Position numbers and translations under genes: made by a program. A stretch of DNA of 64,000 bases from Bryobacterales bacterium F-183. Its GTDB lineage: Bacteria; Acidobacteriota; Terriglobia; Bryobacterales; Bryobacteraceae. Positions 16,595 to 25,441 of this stretch are shown in pieces; the stretch's first letter is position 1; every line of letters starts with the position of its first letter. The DNA is taken from positions 744,001 to 808,000 of the forward strand of contig AP025252.1 of assembly GCA_016865505.2 (NCBI GenBank), given 5' to 3'. The notes under the pieces were generated by a model, which saw nothing but the letters and a program-made list of their open reading frames with translations, made no database searches and was not told the DNA's origin.

Positions 16595-17802
16595 TGAAGA
16601 CCCGCGCCGCAGTTGCCCAGTCCATCCTCGACGTCCCCCTCTCCGGCGTACGCGAGATTGCCGAAATGGCCCTCGGCATGAAGAACGTCCTCCGCCTCTA
16701 CTTCGGCGAGTCCAACATCCCGACAGCCGAATATCTGAAACGAGCGGCCCAGAATGCCATGGCCGAAGGACACACTTTTTACACCTCAAATGCCGGATCG
16801 ATGTCCCTTCGTACCCAGATCTGTCGCTATTACGATTGCAAGCATTCCGTCACCTTGGACCCCGCGGCCGACGTCATGGCCACGTCCTCTGGGATTCAGT
16901 CACTCTACCTCGCAATCCGTTGCGTGCTGGACCCTGGCGATCATGCTTTGATGCTGACCCCGCAATGGCCCAACGCTTCGTCTATCGCCAAAATGTCCTG
17001 CGCCACGGTGACCGAGGTCGCCATGGTTCGTCACGGCCGGCATTTTCAGATCGATTTCGACGCGCTCGAAGCCGCCGTTACCCCGCGCTCGCGCCTGCTC
17101 GTCTACACCTCGCCGTCCAACCCGCTCGGCTGGGTTGCCACCCCCGCCGACCAACAGAACCTGCTGGACTTCGCACGCCGCCACAACCTCTGGCTCCTCG
17201 CCGACGAAGTCTACGAGCGTCTGTACTATCCGCAGCAGCAGGACGGCCAAGCCTCGGCCGTACCGCCGTCCATCCTCACCAAGGCCGACAAGGACAAGGA
17301 CGCCGTACTCGTCGCGCAAAGCTTTTCCAAGGCCTACAGCATGACCGGGTGGCGCCTCGGATGGCTCGCCGGACGCAAGGATTTAATCGCCCGCGCCGCC
17401 GCCATGAACGAGTACATCATGTCGTGCCCGGCCAGCTTTACCCAGCGCGCTGCGGAAGTAGCGCTCGCCGAGGGCGAACTCCACATCGAGCAGATGCTCG
17501 CCCAACTCCGCTCCAATCGCGACCTCTGCCTCGCGGCGTTACAAAAGATGCCCGGCATGGACATCCCCGCTGCGGACGGTGCCTTCTATCTGTTTCCCAA
17601 AATCGAGGGACTCACCAACTCCCTCGCCTTCTGCAAACGTCTGCTCACCGAAACGGGCGTGGGTATTGCTCCCGGCGGAGCCTTTGGTGCGGGCGGAGAA
17701 GGCTCACTCCGCATCTGCTACGCCGCCGAACCGGCCATTTTGACCGAAGCGCTCAGCCGCCTCGATCAGTATCTGCGTCACCGTGCCGTTCATTTGGACT
17801 AG
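16594..17802 (+). CDS. Class I/II pyridoxal-phosphate aminotransferase
   Basis: 402 residues from the ATG at 16594. Fold-type I aminotransferase: substrate-binding LYFGESNIPT near the N terminus, SSGIQSLYLAIRCVLDPGDH, TSPSNPLGW (Asn-Pro substrate loop), the ADEVYERLYY segment with the PLP-binding Asp/Tyr, and the Schiff-base lysine in SFSKAYSMTGWRLGW (about residue 246). Substrate cannot be read from the sequence. The reading frame is open for 1.3 kb upstream because the shifted frame of the nuclease-like gene runs into it; the family N terminus fits the start used here. Confidence 0.95.
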   Translation: MKTRAAVAQSILDVPLSGVREIAEMALGMKNVLRLYFGESNIPTAEYLKRAAQNAMAEGHTFYTSNAGSMSLRTQICRYYDCKHSVTLDPAADVMATSSGIQSLYLAIRCVLDPGDHALMLTPQWPNASSIAKMSCATVTEVAMVRHGRHFQIDFDALEAAVTPRSRLLVYTSPSNPLGWVATPADQQNLLDFARRHNLWLLADEVYERLYYPQQQDGQASAVPPSILTKADKDKDAVLVAQSFSKAYSMTGWRLGWLAGRKDLIARAAAMNEYIMSCPASFTQRAAEVALAEGELHIEQMLAQLRSNRDLCLAALQKMPGMDIPAADGAFYLFPKIEGLTNSLAFCKRLLTETGVGIAPGGAFGAGGEGSLRICYAAEPAILTEALSRLDQYLRHRAVHLD

Positions 17803-17818
17803 CCGCCCCGGGGGTCGT

Positions 17819-18898
17819 ATGCCCGGCCCGCTAGTCGACCCCAAAGAGATCTCTGATCTCCTGCTCCTGCTGTACTCGGCCGGCAACGACGAGCACCTCT
17901 GGTACCAGTTCATCCAGGAACTCCAACGTGTCACCGCCGCCGACGGCGCCGCGCTCCTCCTGCAGGACCTCCGCACCGGCAAAGCAGAAGGCATCTGGAG
18001 CGGCTTCGACGATACGGAAAGCGACAAGTTCCTGCAGTACTACTCGCGCCTCAACCCCTGGCTGCCCACCCGCGAAACCACTGCCCTCGCTGCCGGAGGT
18101 CAGGTGGACAATAGCGACGACGTCCTGTCGCTGCCGGCGCTACGCCGTACAGCTTTCTATAACGATTGGGGCAAAAAGAACAACGTCGTACATAGCGTGT
18201 CCGCCAACATCGGCATCGTCTCCGGCTGCATTCGCTACGTCGCCGTCAATCGTGGCGAGAATGGCCACGGCCCGGCGTCCACCGAAAAAGCCTTCGCCGT
18301 CATGGAACTTCTGGTGGACCACATGCGCAACGCGTTCCGCCTGCAGGAGGCCGTCAATTCCCTCGGCGACCTCCGCCAGGTGATGCAGAACCTGCAGTTC
18401 CCCGTGTACCTGCTCGACCGTGAAGGCAAGCTGCTCGAAGCATCGAACGATGCGGCTACCGCAAGCGAACAGGCCATCAACCTCGCGACCCTCAGCGAAA
18501 GCCTCGCCGCAGAAGTCGCCGCACTCGAAAAGGACCCATTCTCGTCCTTCCGCCTCATCCAGATGCCGGAACCGGTGGGCGGCACAGGTCTGCTGTCACG
18601 TGCCTCGAACCTTCTGAACCTCGGCCCGCGCGAGTACATTCTGGTCTTGCTACACCCTACGCCCAACTCGACCGATGGGCGCGCCTTCAACGAACTGTTC
18701 CACCTCACACCGGCCGAAGGGCGCTTCGTCCAAACGCTCGTCCGCACCGGCTCGCTCGACCTGACGCTCGACGAACTCAAGCTCACGCGCAACACCGGCC
18801 GCAGCCATATGCGCTCCATCTTCCACAAGACAGGCACCAACCGCCAGGGTCAGGTGATTCAGTTGTTCTCGTTGCTCGGCCGTATCCGCGGCAGCTAA
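17819..18898 (+). CDS. LuxR-type transcriptional regulator with GAF-like sensor
   Basis: 359 residues from the ATG at 17819 (MPGPLVDP). Residues 10-170 resemble a GAF or related ligand-sensing fold (HLWYQFIQELQRVTAADGAA), and 180-280 a PAS-like region (QFPVYLLDREGKLLEASN). The C-terminal LuxR helix-turn-helix (about 297-355) reads LTPAEGRFVQTLV, then RNTGRSHMRSIFHKTGTNRQ. No phospho-receiver domain. Its gene lies 16 nt after the aminotransferase on the same strand and its stop overlaps by 4 nt that of the convergent RidA gene. Targets unknown. Confidence 0.85.
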   Translation: MPGPLVDPKEISDLLLLLYSAGNDEHLWYQFIQELQRVTAADGAALLLQDLRTGKAEGIWSGFDDTESDKFLQYYSRLNPWLPTRETTALAAGGQVDNSDDVLSLPALRRTAFYNDWGKKNNVVHSVSANIGIVSGCIRYVAVNRGENGHGPASTEKAFAVMELLVDHMRNAFRLQEAVNSLGDLRQVMQNLQFPVYLLDREGKLLEASNDAATASEQAINLATLSESLAAEVAALEKDPFSSFRLIQMPEPVGGTGLLSRASNLLNLGPREYILVLLHPTPNSTDGRAFNELFHLTPAEGRFVQTLVRTGSLDLTLDELKLTRNTGRSHMRSIFHKTGTNRQGQVIQLFSLLGRIRGS

Positions 18899-19284
18899 CT
18901 CCCGCTCTGCTTCCGTGCCGTCACTTCAATCTCGATCTGCATCCGCGGATCGGATAGCGCGGCGGAAAACATCGTCGCTGCCGGACGGTTGTCGGCAAAG
19001 TACTCGCGCAACACCGGCCAACACTCGGGAAACTCTGCTGCCTTCGGCACGATGTACGTCACCCGGACAATGTCGTTGCGCGAAGCTCCAGCTTTCGCCA
19101 GCGCCGCATCGATGTTCCGCAGAGCCTGTGCCGCCTGTCCCGCGATCCCACCTTCGGCCAACGTCATTGTCGAATAATCGAACCCCGTCGTACCCGATAC
19201 AAAGATCCATTCCCCGTCCACCACAGCCCGGGAATACCCGATCTCCTGCTCAAACGTTGACCCCGAAGAGATGTATGCTCGCAT
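18895..19284 (-). CDS. RidA family protein
   Basis: 129 residues from the ATG at 19284 (MRAYISSGSTFEQ), the usual RidA/YjgF length. RidA proteins hydrolyse reactive enamine/imine intermediates from PLP enzymes. Visible features are IGYSRAVVDGEWIFVSGTTG, NIDAALAKAGASRNDIVRV and the C-terminal MQIEIEVTA. The canonical C-terminal ARVEVELVA has become the acidic EIEIEVTA, which argues for another RidA subgroup. The start lies 28 bp from the start of the divergent MBL-fold gene. Longer starts exist upstream but would overlap that gene. Confidence 0.9.
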   Translation of the reverse strand: MRAYISSGSTFEQEIGYSRAVVDGEWIFVSGTTGFDYSTMTLAEGGIAGQAAQALRNIDAALAKAGASRNDIVRVTYIVPKAAEFPECWPVLREYFADNRPAATMFSAALSDPRMQIEIEVTARKQSGS

Positions 19285-19312
19285 CTCCTCACAATGCCAC
19301 AATGGGCTGAAC

Positions 19313-20248
19313 ATGAAGACTCTGTGTCTGGCCGTATGCATGGCGCTGGCAGCCCAAGCACACGAAGTAAAGTCGCTCAAGGTCAAGATCCTGTCCACCA
19401 TGCTTGCCGACGGCGCAGGCTACGGCGAATGGGGCTTTGCCGCGCTCGTCGAAGTGGACGGCCGCAAGATCCTGTTCGACACCGGCGCCCATCCCAACAC
19501 AGTCCTCAACAACCTGCCGGAACTCAAGGTCGACTTGAGCGACGTCGAAGAGGTGATCCTCAGCCATCATCATTACGACCACACTGCCGGACTCGTCCGT
19601 CTGCGTGAAGAGATGTCCAAGAAGAATCCCAAGGCCCTGCAAACGGCCCACATCGGCCAAGGCGCCTTCATCCCGCGCAACGACATCGAAGGCAAGCGCA
19701 TGCTGTACATCAAGCGCGGCTATGAACAGGCGGGAGGCAACTTCATCGAGTACACAGAACCCAAAGAGATCCACCCTGGCGTCTGGCTCACCGGCCTGAT
19801 CCCCCGCAAGTACCCGGAGCGCAACTGGAGCGGCAGCCGCAAGCTCGTCATGCCGGACGGTTCCACCCCCGAAGACAACCTGCCCGAGGACATGACACTC
19901 GTTATCGAGACCTCCAAAGGCTTAGTGGTAATCGCAGGCTGCAGCCACGCAGGCATCGTCAACATCCTCGAACACGCGCGGACGAAGATCCGCAAAGACG
20001 CCCCGATTCACGCGGCAATCGGCGGACTCCACCTCTTCAACGCCACCGACGAAACCCTACGTTGGACGGCCACCAAGTTCCGCGAGTTCGGCCTGCAGAA
20101 TCTCCTGGGAGCCCACTGTACGGGTATTGAAGCGGTGTACAAACTCCGCGAACTCACAGGCCTAGGTCGCAAGACGGCAGCGGTCGGAGCACTCGGTGGA
20201 GGGTTTGATCTAGCAACAGGCCTCGACCCGGGGACTATTGCGCGTTAG
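19313..20248 (+). CDS. Exported metallo-beta-lactamase-fold hydrolase
   Basis: 311 residues with a signal peptide (MKTLCLAVCMALAAQAH). The MBL fold carries ILFDTGAHP and the metal site LSHHHYDHTAG; the segment VVIAGCSHAGIVN is typical of the group annotated as dihydropterin-ribofuranosyl-aminobenzene phosphate synthase-like hydrolases. Here the signal peptide argues for a periplasmic or outer role, so the cofactor-synthesis name should not be taken literally. The 3' end overlaps 14 nt with the convergent Spy-like gene. Confidence 0.88.
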   Translation: MKTLCLAVCMALAAQAHEVKSLKVKILSTMLADGAGYGEWGFAALVEVDGRKILFDTGAHPNTVLNNLPELKVDLSDVEEVILSHHHYDHTAGLVRLREEMSKKNPKALQTAHIGQGAFIPRNDIEGKRMLYIKRGYEQAGGNFIEYTEPKEIHPGVWLTGLIPRKYPERNWSGSRKLVMPDGSTPEDNLPEDMTLVIETSKGLVVIAGCSHAGIVNILEHARTKIRKDAPIHAAIGGLHLFNATDETLRWTATKFREFGLQNLLGAHCTGIEAVYKLRELTGLGRKTAAVGALGGGFDLATGLDPGTIAR

Positions 20249-20732
20249 GCCGCACGAAGGCAGAGAAGCAACCCGCGCGCCCTGCAGATGCTGTACTTCT
20301 TGTCACGGGCGGTTCGATAAAGCCTTCGCAGACAGCCTGATTCGCGAGGTCCTGAAGTCGCAACGCTTCTTCCAGCGGGACCAACTTCAGCTTCTGCGCC
20401 TCCGTCAACAACGCTCGCAGATCAGTCTTCAGCTTGGCGTCCGCCTCGGCGATCTCCTTATCTATCGTCGCCAGTTCCACATACCGCAAACCAATCGCCA
20501 TGGGATCCAGCGGACTCTTCCGCAACTCCGCCTGGATCTCGCGATTCACCACCGCCATGCGTTCGGCCTTCTGCAGCCGGAACTGCACGTTCGCAGCCCG
20601 AAGACGAGTCACCGTTACTGTCTGCTGTGGAGTCAATTCCAAATACCGTCCGACCTGCGAATCAATAACAAGCTGCGCCGGCAACAAAGCCGTGGAAGCA
20701 AAGAACAACACCAATGACAAGAGAGATCGCAT
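20235..20732 (-). CDS. Spy/CpxP-like periplasmic protein
   Basis: 165 residues with a signal peptide (SLLSLVLFFASTALLPAQ). The mature part is almost wholly helical and charged, with two LTxxQ-like motifs (LELTPQQ and LLTEAQKLKL), the hallmark of the Spy/CpxP family of periplasmic chaperones and stress sensors. The first 44 nt after the signal region recur as a degraded copy at 21076-21119. The C-terminal 30 residues look unrelated to the family. Confidence 0.8.
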   Translation of the reverse strand: MRSLLSLVLFFASTALLPAQLVIDSQVGRYLELTPQQTVTVTRLRAANVQFRLQKAERMAVVNREIQAELRKSPLDPMAIGLRYVELATIDKEIAEADAKLKTDLRALLTEAQKLKLVPLEEALRLQDLANQAVCEGFIEPPVTRSTASAGRAGCFSAFVRPNAQ

Positions 20733-20742
20733 AGTCCCAATC

Positions 20743-20949
20743 CTACTGGCGGAACCCCACCGGGGGCAATCCGGGGTCGACCGCTACGGCCCTCATACCC
20801 AATTCATAAGAAAAATCCTCCACCAGATTTGTCTGGTGGTGCCGCTTCCGAAGCGGTACCGTGCCTGTCACCGTAAGCGGCACTGAGGTGGCCGACAGGC
20901 TGTGGTTTGTTGCGCTTGCGAGCACCACCGGAACGCGTTCGCAGTTCAT
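20743..20949 (-). pseudogene. Gene remnant upstream of the Spy-like gene
   Basis: A 68-codon frame (VVLASATNHSLSATSVPLTV in the N-terminal part) with an in-frame stop just upstream of its ATG. The sequence looks like the C-terminal end of an exported protein with Ig-like strands. It ends 10 bp before the Spy-like start. The bases around its stop codon match those around the stop of the lipoprotein gene at 21135. I read it as a remnant left by a duplication and deletion; it could be noise. The strand carries two hairpin-forming stretches near 20818-20840 and 20864-20902. Confidence 0.35.
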
Positions 20950-21075
20950 TTAGGGTGTAGTACGTGGGGTTATGACCGGCTAATCGAAAGTCTCAATATT
21001 CTTTACCCACCATTACATGATTAAGAAGTATTCCGGCACTTCTGCCGTCTGCCGTGTTGTCATTTCTCAATGGTC

Positions 21076-21144
21076 ACCTGGGACTCAACAACAAGCTGCG
21101 CCGGCAACAAAACCGTGGATAGTCCCAATCCTACTCACGGAACC
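21076..21144 (-). repeat. Degraded second copy of the Spy-like gene start
   Basis: Bases 21076-21119 match 20653-20696 at 40 of 44 positions, and 21120-21144 match 20732-20756 closely, while the 35 bases between (20697-20731, the start codon and most of the signal peptide) are missing in this copy. It abuts and includes the stop codon of the lipoprotein gene. The gap 20733-21134 thus holds two relics and no intact gene. Confidence 0.8.
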
Positions 21145-22316
21145 GAATCCCAGGCAATCTCATCCCCGCCCGTCAACACCGTACGCGCCAGCGCTGCCTG
21201 ATCCTCAGCATCCACACGCCGCAACTGCCCTTCCCACACCCGACGCATCCGCACATGCGAGGCCGCCTTCACCTCACGCAACAAGTTCGCGATCGTCGCA
21301 CCCCAAGGTACATACCGGCTCACTCCATTCACCGTCACCTGCACCTCCGGCGACACCGTCACGTCCCCTTCAAAGGACACACATACCGCCTTCGCCGCGC
21401 TCGATGTCAACGTCGCACAAGGCACCGCCGGATCCGCCGCTAACTTCGCCTCCAACGCACGCATCTCGGACACGCGCTGTGTCCCCAGCAGGATCGCGAA
21501 CCGCTTCACACCGCTCCGCAAGTACGACGTTTGCATCAGGAACCGGTACACCGGTCGCGACGGCAACCGCAGCATATCCTGCGGTACCGCATCACGCACC
21601 GTCGCCCGCATGGACTCCGGCTCAAACGCCACGCCGGATCGCTGCAGCGTCACCCATCCAGCAGCATCTTCCGCAACATCGTAAGACACCGTGGTCAGCC
21701 CGATGTATCCATCAATGGAGCTCTTCCGCTGCTCCGCCGGCTTGCTGAAGCGCGCCCGAACCACCTTCAATCGCAACCCCGGCCGCAAGTCAAAAGCGCC
21801 GCTCCCCACGCGATGCCCATACACCGCAAACAATCCCTGCTGCGGCCGCATCGGAAGTGTCTCCCGCAACAACTGCCTTACCCGCAAGGCGGACTCCGCA
21901 GCCAAACACCCCCGCTGCTCCAGCAACTCCGGAGCCGCCAAAATCTCACTCACCTTGGACTCCACCACGCGATTGCTCAACTGATCCCACTGCGCCAGCA
22001 GATCCTGCCACTTCGCGGGCGACCCCAACTCCAGCACCACCTGTTTTGGCTCCACACGCATGCGATACACATCGCCGCCCAACTGGCAGTCGGTACCGGC
22101 AGCGCCACGCTTCCGTATCGGGATGGCAAACGTAATCGGGGTCCTCGCGTACTCATGCACCACCGGAGGCGGCAGCAACACCCCAGGATCCTCAGGCGCA
22201 GTCGTAACCAGCCGGAACTCGCTCCCCGGCAACCGAAGCCCAGCCCGCTGCCTGTGGCAGGACGCAAGCAGCAGCAACAGCAACACGCAAAACAGTACGG
22301 CCCCTAGACTTCGCAC
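21135..22316 (-). CDS. Lipoprotein of unknown function
   Basis: 393 residues from the GTG at 22316, chosen because it gives a clean lipoprotein signal (LGAVLFCVLLLLLLASC, lipobox cysteine near residue 22) and leaves a normal gap to the divergent M20 gene; the open frame runs further upstream. The mature part has no family I recognise. Beta-rich stretches alternate with a helical LLAQWDQLSNRVVESKVSEI, and the C-terminal 80 residues (VTVNGVSRYVPWGATIANLL, then GGDEIAW) vaguely resemble SLBB/ubiquitin-like sugar-export domains. Anchored in the envelope, otherwise unknown. Confidence 0.7.
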   Translation of the reverse strand: MRSLGAVLFCVLLLLLLASCHRQRAGLRLPGSEFRLVTTAPEDPGVLLPPPVVHEYARTPITFAIPIRKRGAAGTDCQLGGDVYRMRVEPKQVVLELGSPAKWQDLLAQWDQLSNRVVESKVSEILAAPELLEQRGCLAAESALRVRQLLRETLPMRPQQGLFAVYGHRVGSGAFDLRPGLRLKVVRARFSKPAEQRKSSIDGYIGLTTVSYDVAEDAAGWVTLQRSGVAFEPESMRATVRDAVPQDMLRLPSRPVYRFLMQTSYLRSGVKRFAILLGTQRVSEMRALEAKLAADPAVPCATLTSSAAKAVCVSFEGDVTVSPEVQVTVNGVSRYVPWGATIANLLREVKAASHVRMRRVWEGQLRRVDAEDQAALARTVLTGGDEIAWDSVP

Positions 22317-22425
22317 AACTCTCTGACACCGCCCTCCCGAGAAATGTTCCGGACCAGAGGGATACCATAGCGTATTCGCCAAGCTTGCGAGAGATCCCGA
22401 CTCTTCTGGAAGGAACATCATCTTG

Positions 22426-23997
22426 ATGCGGAACCGACGACTCATCCTCCTAGCCGCCACCCTCACCGCGCTGCTACAGGCCCAACCACCATCGCAGGAC
22501 GCCCTCAAAAAGGAAGCCATCGCTGAAGTCGACAAGCGCGCCACCCAGGTCCAGCAGATGGTCGACCAGATCTTCAGCTACGCCGAACTCGGCTTCCAGG
22601 AATTTGAAACCTCCAAGTACCTCGTCGGCGTTCTCCGCAAAGAAGGCTTCACCGTCGAAGAAGGCGTCGCCGGCATCCCCACCGCCTGGGTCGCCACCTT
22701 TAAACAAGGCTCCGGCAAGCCCGCCATCGGCTTCATCACCGACATCGACTGTATCCCCCGCGCCTCCCAAAAGCCCGGCGTCGCCTATCATGACCCGCTC
22801 ATCGAAGGCGCACCCGGACACGGCGAAGGCCACAACTCCGGCATGGCCGTCAACGTCGTCTCCGCCATCGTACTCAAGAACCTCATGGTCAAGTACAACC
22901 TGCCCGGCACCCTCAAGATCTACCCCGGCGTCGCGGAAGAGTTGGTCGCGACCAAGGCCTTCTACATCCGTGCAGGACTCTTAAAAGACCTCGACATCAT
23001 GCTCGGCGTACACGTCAGCTCAGACTTCACCGTCAGCTACGGCCAGCCTTCCGTCAATAGCGGACTCGTGTCCGTCCAGTACACCTTTAAAGGTGACGCC
23101 GCACACGCCGCCGGAGCACCCTGGCGCGGACGCAGCGCCCTCGACGGCGTCGAACTCATGAACGCCGGCTGGAACTACAAGCGCGAACACATCCGTACCG
23201 AAGCCCGCTCCCACTATGTGATCGTCAACGGTGGAGACCAGCCCAACGTCGTACCCGATGAAGCCACCGTCTGGTACTACTTCCGCGAACTGGACTTCCC
23301 CAAGATCAAGGAACTCCACGAATTCGGCACCACCATGGCCAAAGGCGCTGCGCTGATGAGCGGCACGACGTTTACCCAGCGCATTGTCGGCTCCGCCTGG
23401 CCGAACCACTTCAACAAGGTCCTGGCGGAAACCATGCATAAGAACATCGAGATGATCGGCATGCCCACCTGGTCCGATGCGGATCAAACCCTCGCCAAAG
23501 CCCTCCAGCGCGAACTCAACCAGAAGCCCGAAGGACTCAAAGCCAAGGTCAACCCCCTCGAGCCTCCCAAGGACCTCAAGGGCGGCGGCAGTGACGACGT
23601 CGGCGACATCAGCTGGGTGATGCCCATGATCTACACCCGCTACCCCGCCAACATCCCCAACCTTCCCGGCCACCATTGGGCTAACGCTGTAGCCATGGCC
23701 ACTCCGATCGCGCACAAAGGTTCACTCGCTGGCGCAAAGGCCCAAGCCGCAACCGCCATCGACCTCATGACGAAGCCCGAACTCATCAAGCAGGCCTGGG
23801 ACTACTTCAACAACGTCCAAACCAAGGAACAGAAGTACACGCCACTCATTGGACCCGACGACAAGCCTGCCATTGAACTCAACGCCGACAAGATGGCCCG
23901 CTACCGCGACCGTATGAAGACGCAGTATTACGACCCCACCAAGTACAAAACGTACCTGGAACAGCTCGGCATCCAGTACCCGACTGTTCGCCAGTAA
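22426..23997 (+). CDS. Exported M20-family amidohydrolase (AbgB-like)
   Basis: 523 residues from the ATG at 22426 (a TTG lies one codon upstream); a GGAAGGA ribosome site is at 22408-22414. Signal peptide RRLILLAATLTALLQAQ. The M20 peptidase fold shows SYAELGFQEFETSKYL, a dinuclear metal site that includes GHGEGHNSGMAV, VAEELVATKAFYI, and a dimerisation domain starting at GAPWRGRSALDGVELM. Closest named relative by pattern is AbgB, the p-aminobenzoyl-glutamate hydrolase; the export signal makes a folate role doubtful and a general N-acyl amino-acid hydrolase plausible. Confidence 0.9.
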   Translation: MRNRRLILLAATLTALLQAQPPSQDALKKEAIAEVDKRATQVQQMVDQIFSYAELGFQEFETSKYLVGVLRKEGFTVEEGVAGIPTAWVATFKQGSGKPAIGFITDIDCIPRASQKPGVAYHDPLIEGAPGHGEGHNSGMAVNVVSAIVLKNLMVKYNLPGTLKIYPGVAEELVATKAFYIRAGLLKDLDIMLGVHVSSDFTVSYGQPSVNSGLVSVQYTFKGDAAHAAGAPWRGRSALDGVELMNAGWNYKREHIRTEARSHYVIVNGGDQPNVVPDEATVWYYFRELDFPKIKELHEFGTTMAKGAALMSGTTFTQRIVGSAWPNHFNKVLAETMHKNIEMIGMPTWSDADQTLAKALQRELNQKPEGLKAKVNPLEPPKDLKGGGSDDVGDISWVMPMIYTRYPANIPNLPGHHWANAVAMATPIAHKGSLAGAKAQAATAIDLMTKPELIKQAWDYFNNVQTKEQKYTPLIGPDDKPAIELNADKMARYRDRMKTQYYDPTKYKTYLEQLGIQYPTVRQ

Positions 23998-24003
23998 TGA
24001 AAA

Positions 24004-24036
24004 ACGCGGAGCAGGGCATCACACCCTGTTCCGCGT
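24004..24036. terminator. Hairpin between convergent genes
   Basis: A 13-bp stem (24004-24016 with 24024-24036, one G-U pair) and 7-nt loop lies between the M20 gene and the convergent MFS gene. There is no T-run, so it is a likely but not classical bidirectional terminator. Confidence 0.6.
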
Positions 24037-24060
24037 CAACTGTCCCGTCTTGGAACGTCC

Positions 24061-25287
24061 TCAATCCTTGCGAGGCTTCGGCAGCAGGCTGATCGCAATC
24101 GCACCCACCACCGACAGAATAAAGATCGCGTTCAACGCCGTCGGATAGCTGCCGTACTTATCATGGAGCCACCCAATGCTATACGGCGCCCATGCCTGAC
24201 CCAACGTGTCCGCAGGCAGAATAATACCCATCGCTCGAGCCAGCGACGTGACGCCAAACTGCTCGGCCGCCATCAGCGGAATCAGCATGTAATCCGCACC
24301 CATGCCGAACCCGAACAGGATCGCGAACAGGTACATGTACTCAGGCTGTTCCGGTCGCACCAAAGAGATCATCGGGATCGTACCGGCCACCAGAAAATAC
24401 GTCGCCATCATGACGTATTTCTTGTTGTATTTATCCGCCAAAAATCCCATAATCAACCGCCCCGCGATGCTCGAAAACAGCACACATAAATTCGCCGTAC
24501 CAAAGAAGTCGTCCAGCTGTACCTGGTTGGTAAACCCCTGCTCCTTGAACACGAACTTCATATGCTGGTTGATTGACCCGATGGACCCGATAGAGCACAA
24601 ACTCCCAATCGCCAGCAGCCAGAACGCAGGCGTCCCCAGCATATAGGAAAAGCTCTTGGGCGGCGCTTTGACGTCCTCCGCCGAGTCCGCATTGCCATCC
24701 TGAAACTGCCCGATGTCCGACGGCTTGTCTTTGATAAAGAACAGCGCCAGCGGCCAGATCAGCAGGCACAACCCGCCGAACACCAGCAGCGCCGTCTGAT
24801 ACCCAAACGCCCGCGTCAGCGGCGCGGCAATATATTTGGCGGAAATTCCACCAAATACACCTACGCCCAAATAGACAATTGCCATCGCTTTGCCGCGATT
24901 TCGCTTAAACCAATTGGCGACAATCACCTGGTGCACGATCGGCCCGGAGAAGATGTACCCGATGAGATACAGCACCCAGCAACCGTAGTACATGGTGGTG
25001 GAGCCGTTCATATTGGCAAAGCCCAAAAACGCCAGCGCCGTAAAGCTCGCCCCGATCATGAGTAGCTTGCGTGGAGAGAATCGATGCACCAGCATCGGCC
25101 CGGCCCAAAGCGTGATGGTCACGCCCAGAGGAAAACCGAGAACGGTCTCCGCGCGCTTCCAGCCGAACGCTTTCTCGTAATAGTCGTAGAAAAACGGACC
25201 CCCGTAGTAGGGGATGCCCACCGCCAACCCAAAGGTAAAGAAAGCGATGATGGCAACGGTCCAGCCGTAAAAGCGCGAACTTTGCAT
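24061..25287 (-). CDS. MFS transporter, oxalate/formate antiporter (OFA) type
   Basis: 408 residues with 12 predicted membrane helices. The start FYGWTVAIIAFFTFGLAVGI and the motif GVGVFGGISAKYIAAPLTRA resemble the OFA/monocarboxylate branch of MFS. The cytoplasmic loop between the halves contains DIGQFQDGNADSAEDVKAPP, and GRLIMGFLADKYNKKYVM is the MFS A-type motif. Probable monocarboxylate or dicarboxylate transporter of the inner membrane; substrate unknown. It faces the M20 amidohydrolase with no shared operon. Confidence 0.9.
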   Translation of the reverse strand: MQSSRFYGWTVAIIAFFTFGLAVGIPYYGGPFFYDYYEKAFGWKRAETVLGFPLGVTITLWAGPMLVHRFSPRKLLMIGASFTALAFLGFANMNGSTTMYYGCWVLYLIGYIFSGPIVHQVIVANWFKRNRGKAMAIVYLGVGVFGGISAKYIAAPLTRAFGYQTALLVFGGLCLLIWPLALFFIKDKPSDIGQFQDGNADSAEDVKAPPKSFSYMLGTPAFWLLAIGSLCSIGSIGSINQHMKFVFKEQGFTNQVQLDDFFGTANLCVLFSSIAGRLIMGFLADKYNKKYVMMATYFLVAGTIPMISLVRPEQPEYMYLFAILFGFGMGADYMLIPLMAAEQFGVTSLARAMGIILPADTLGQAWAPYSIGWLHDKYGSYPTALNAIFILSVVGAIAISLLPKPRKD

Positions 25288-25357
25288 TCACACTGTTATA
25301 CCAGATGGGCGTTTACGAAGGATTCGGCGGGGACACTACATTCCGCCAGTTGGTGAG

Positions 25358-25433
25358 TGGCGGCCCTAACGGGATTCGAACCCGTGTTTAAGCCTTGAGA
25401 GGGCTCCGTCCTAGACCCCTAGACGATAGGGCC
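25358..25433 (-). tRNA. tRNA-Glu (anticodon CTC)
   Basis: 76-nt tRNA on the minus strand with a 7-bp acceptor stem (GGCCCTA with TAGGGCC), discriminator G and an encoded CCA. The T arm reads ACGGGTTCGAATCCCGT. The anticodon loop CTCTCAA between GAGCC and GGCTT puts CTC in the anticodon, which reads GAG. A promoter sits immediately upstream. Confidence 0.95.
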
Positions 25434-25441
25434 GAACTCTC

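Noticed and set aside
15226-17802. An 858-residue fusion protein of a nuclease-like domain and an aminotransferase
   Set aside because: The middle 160 residues are an Arg/Pro-rich out-of-frame reading of the DUF423 gene, and both ends behave as separate genes. The fusion is a frame artefact of the 8-bp duplication.
19313-20248. Cofactor biosynthesis role for the MBL-fold protein from its family name
   Set aside because: A signal peptide shows it is exported, so the literal cytoplasmic biosynthetic name is unsafe.
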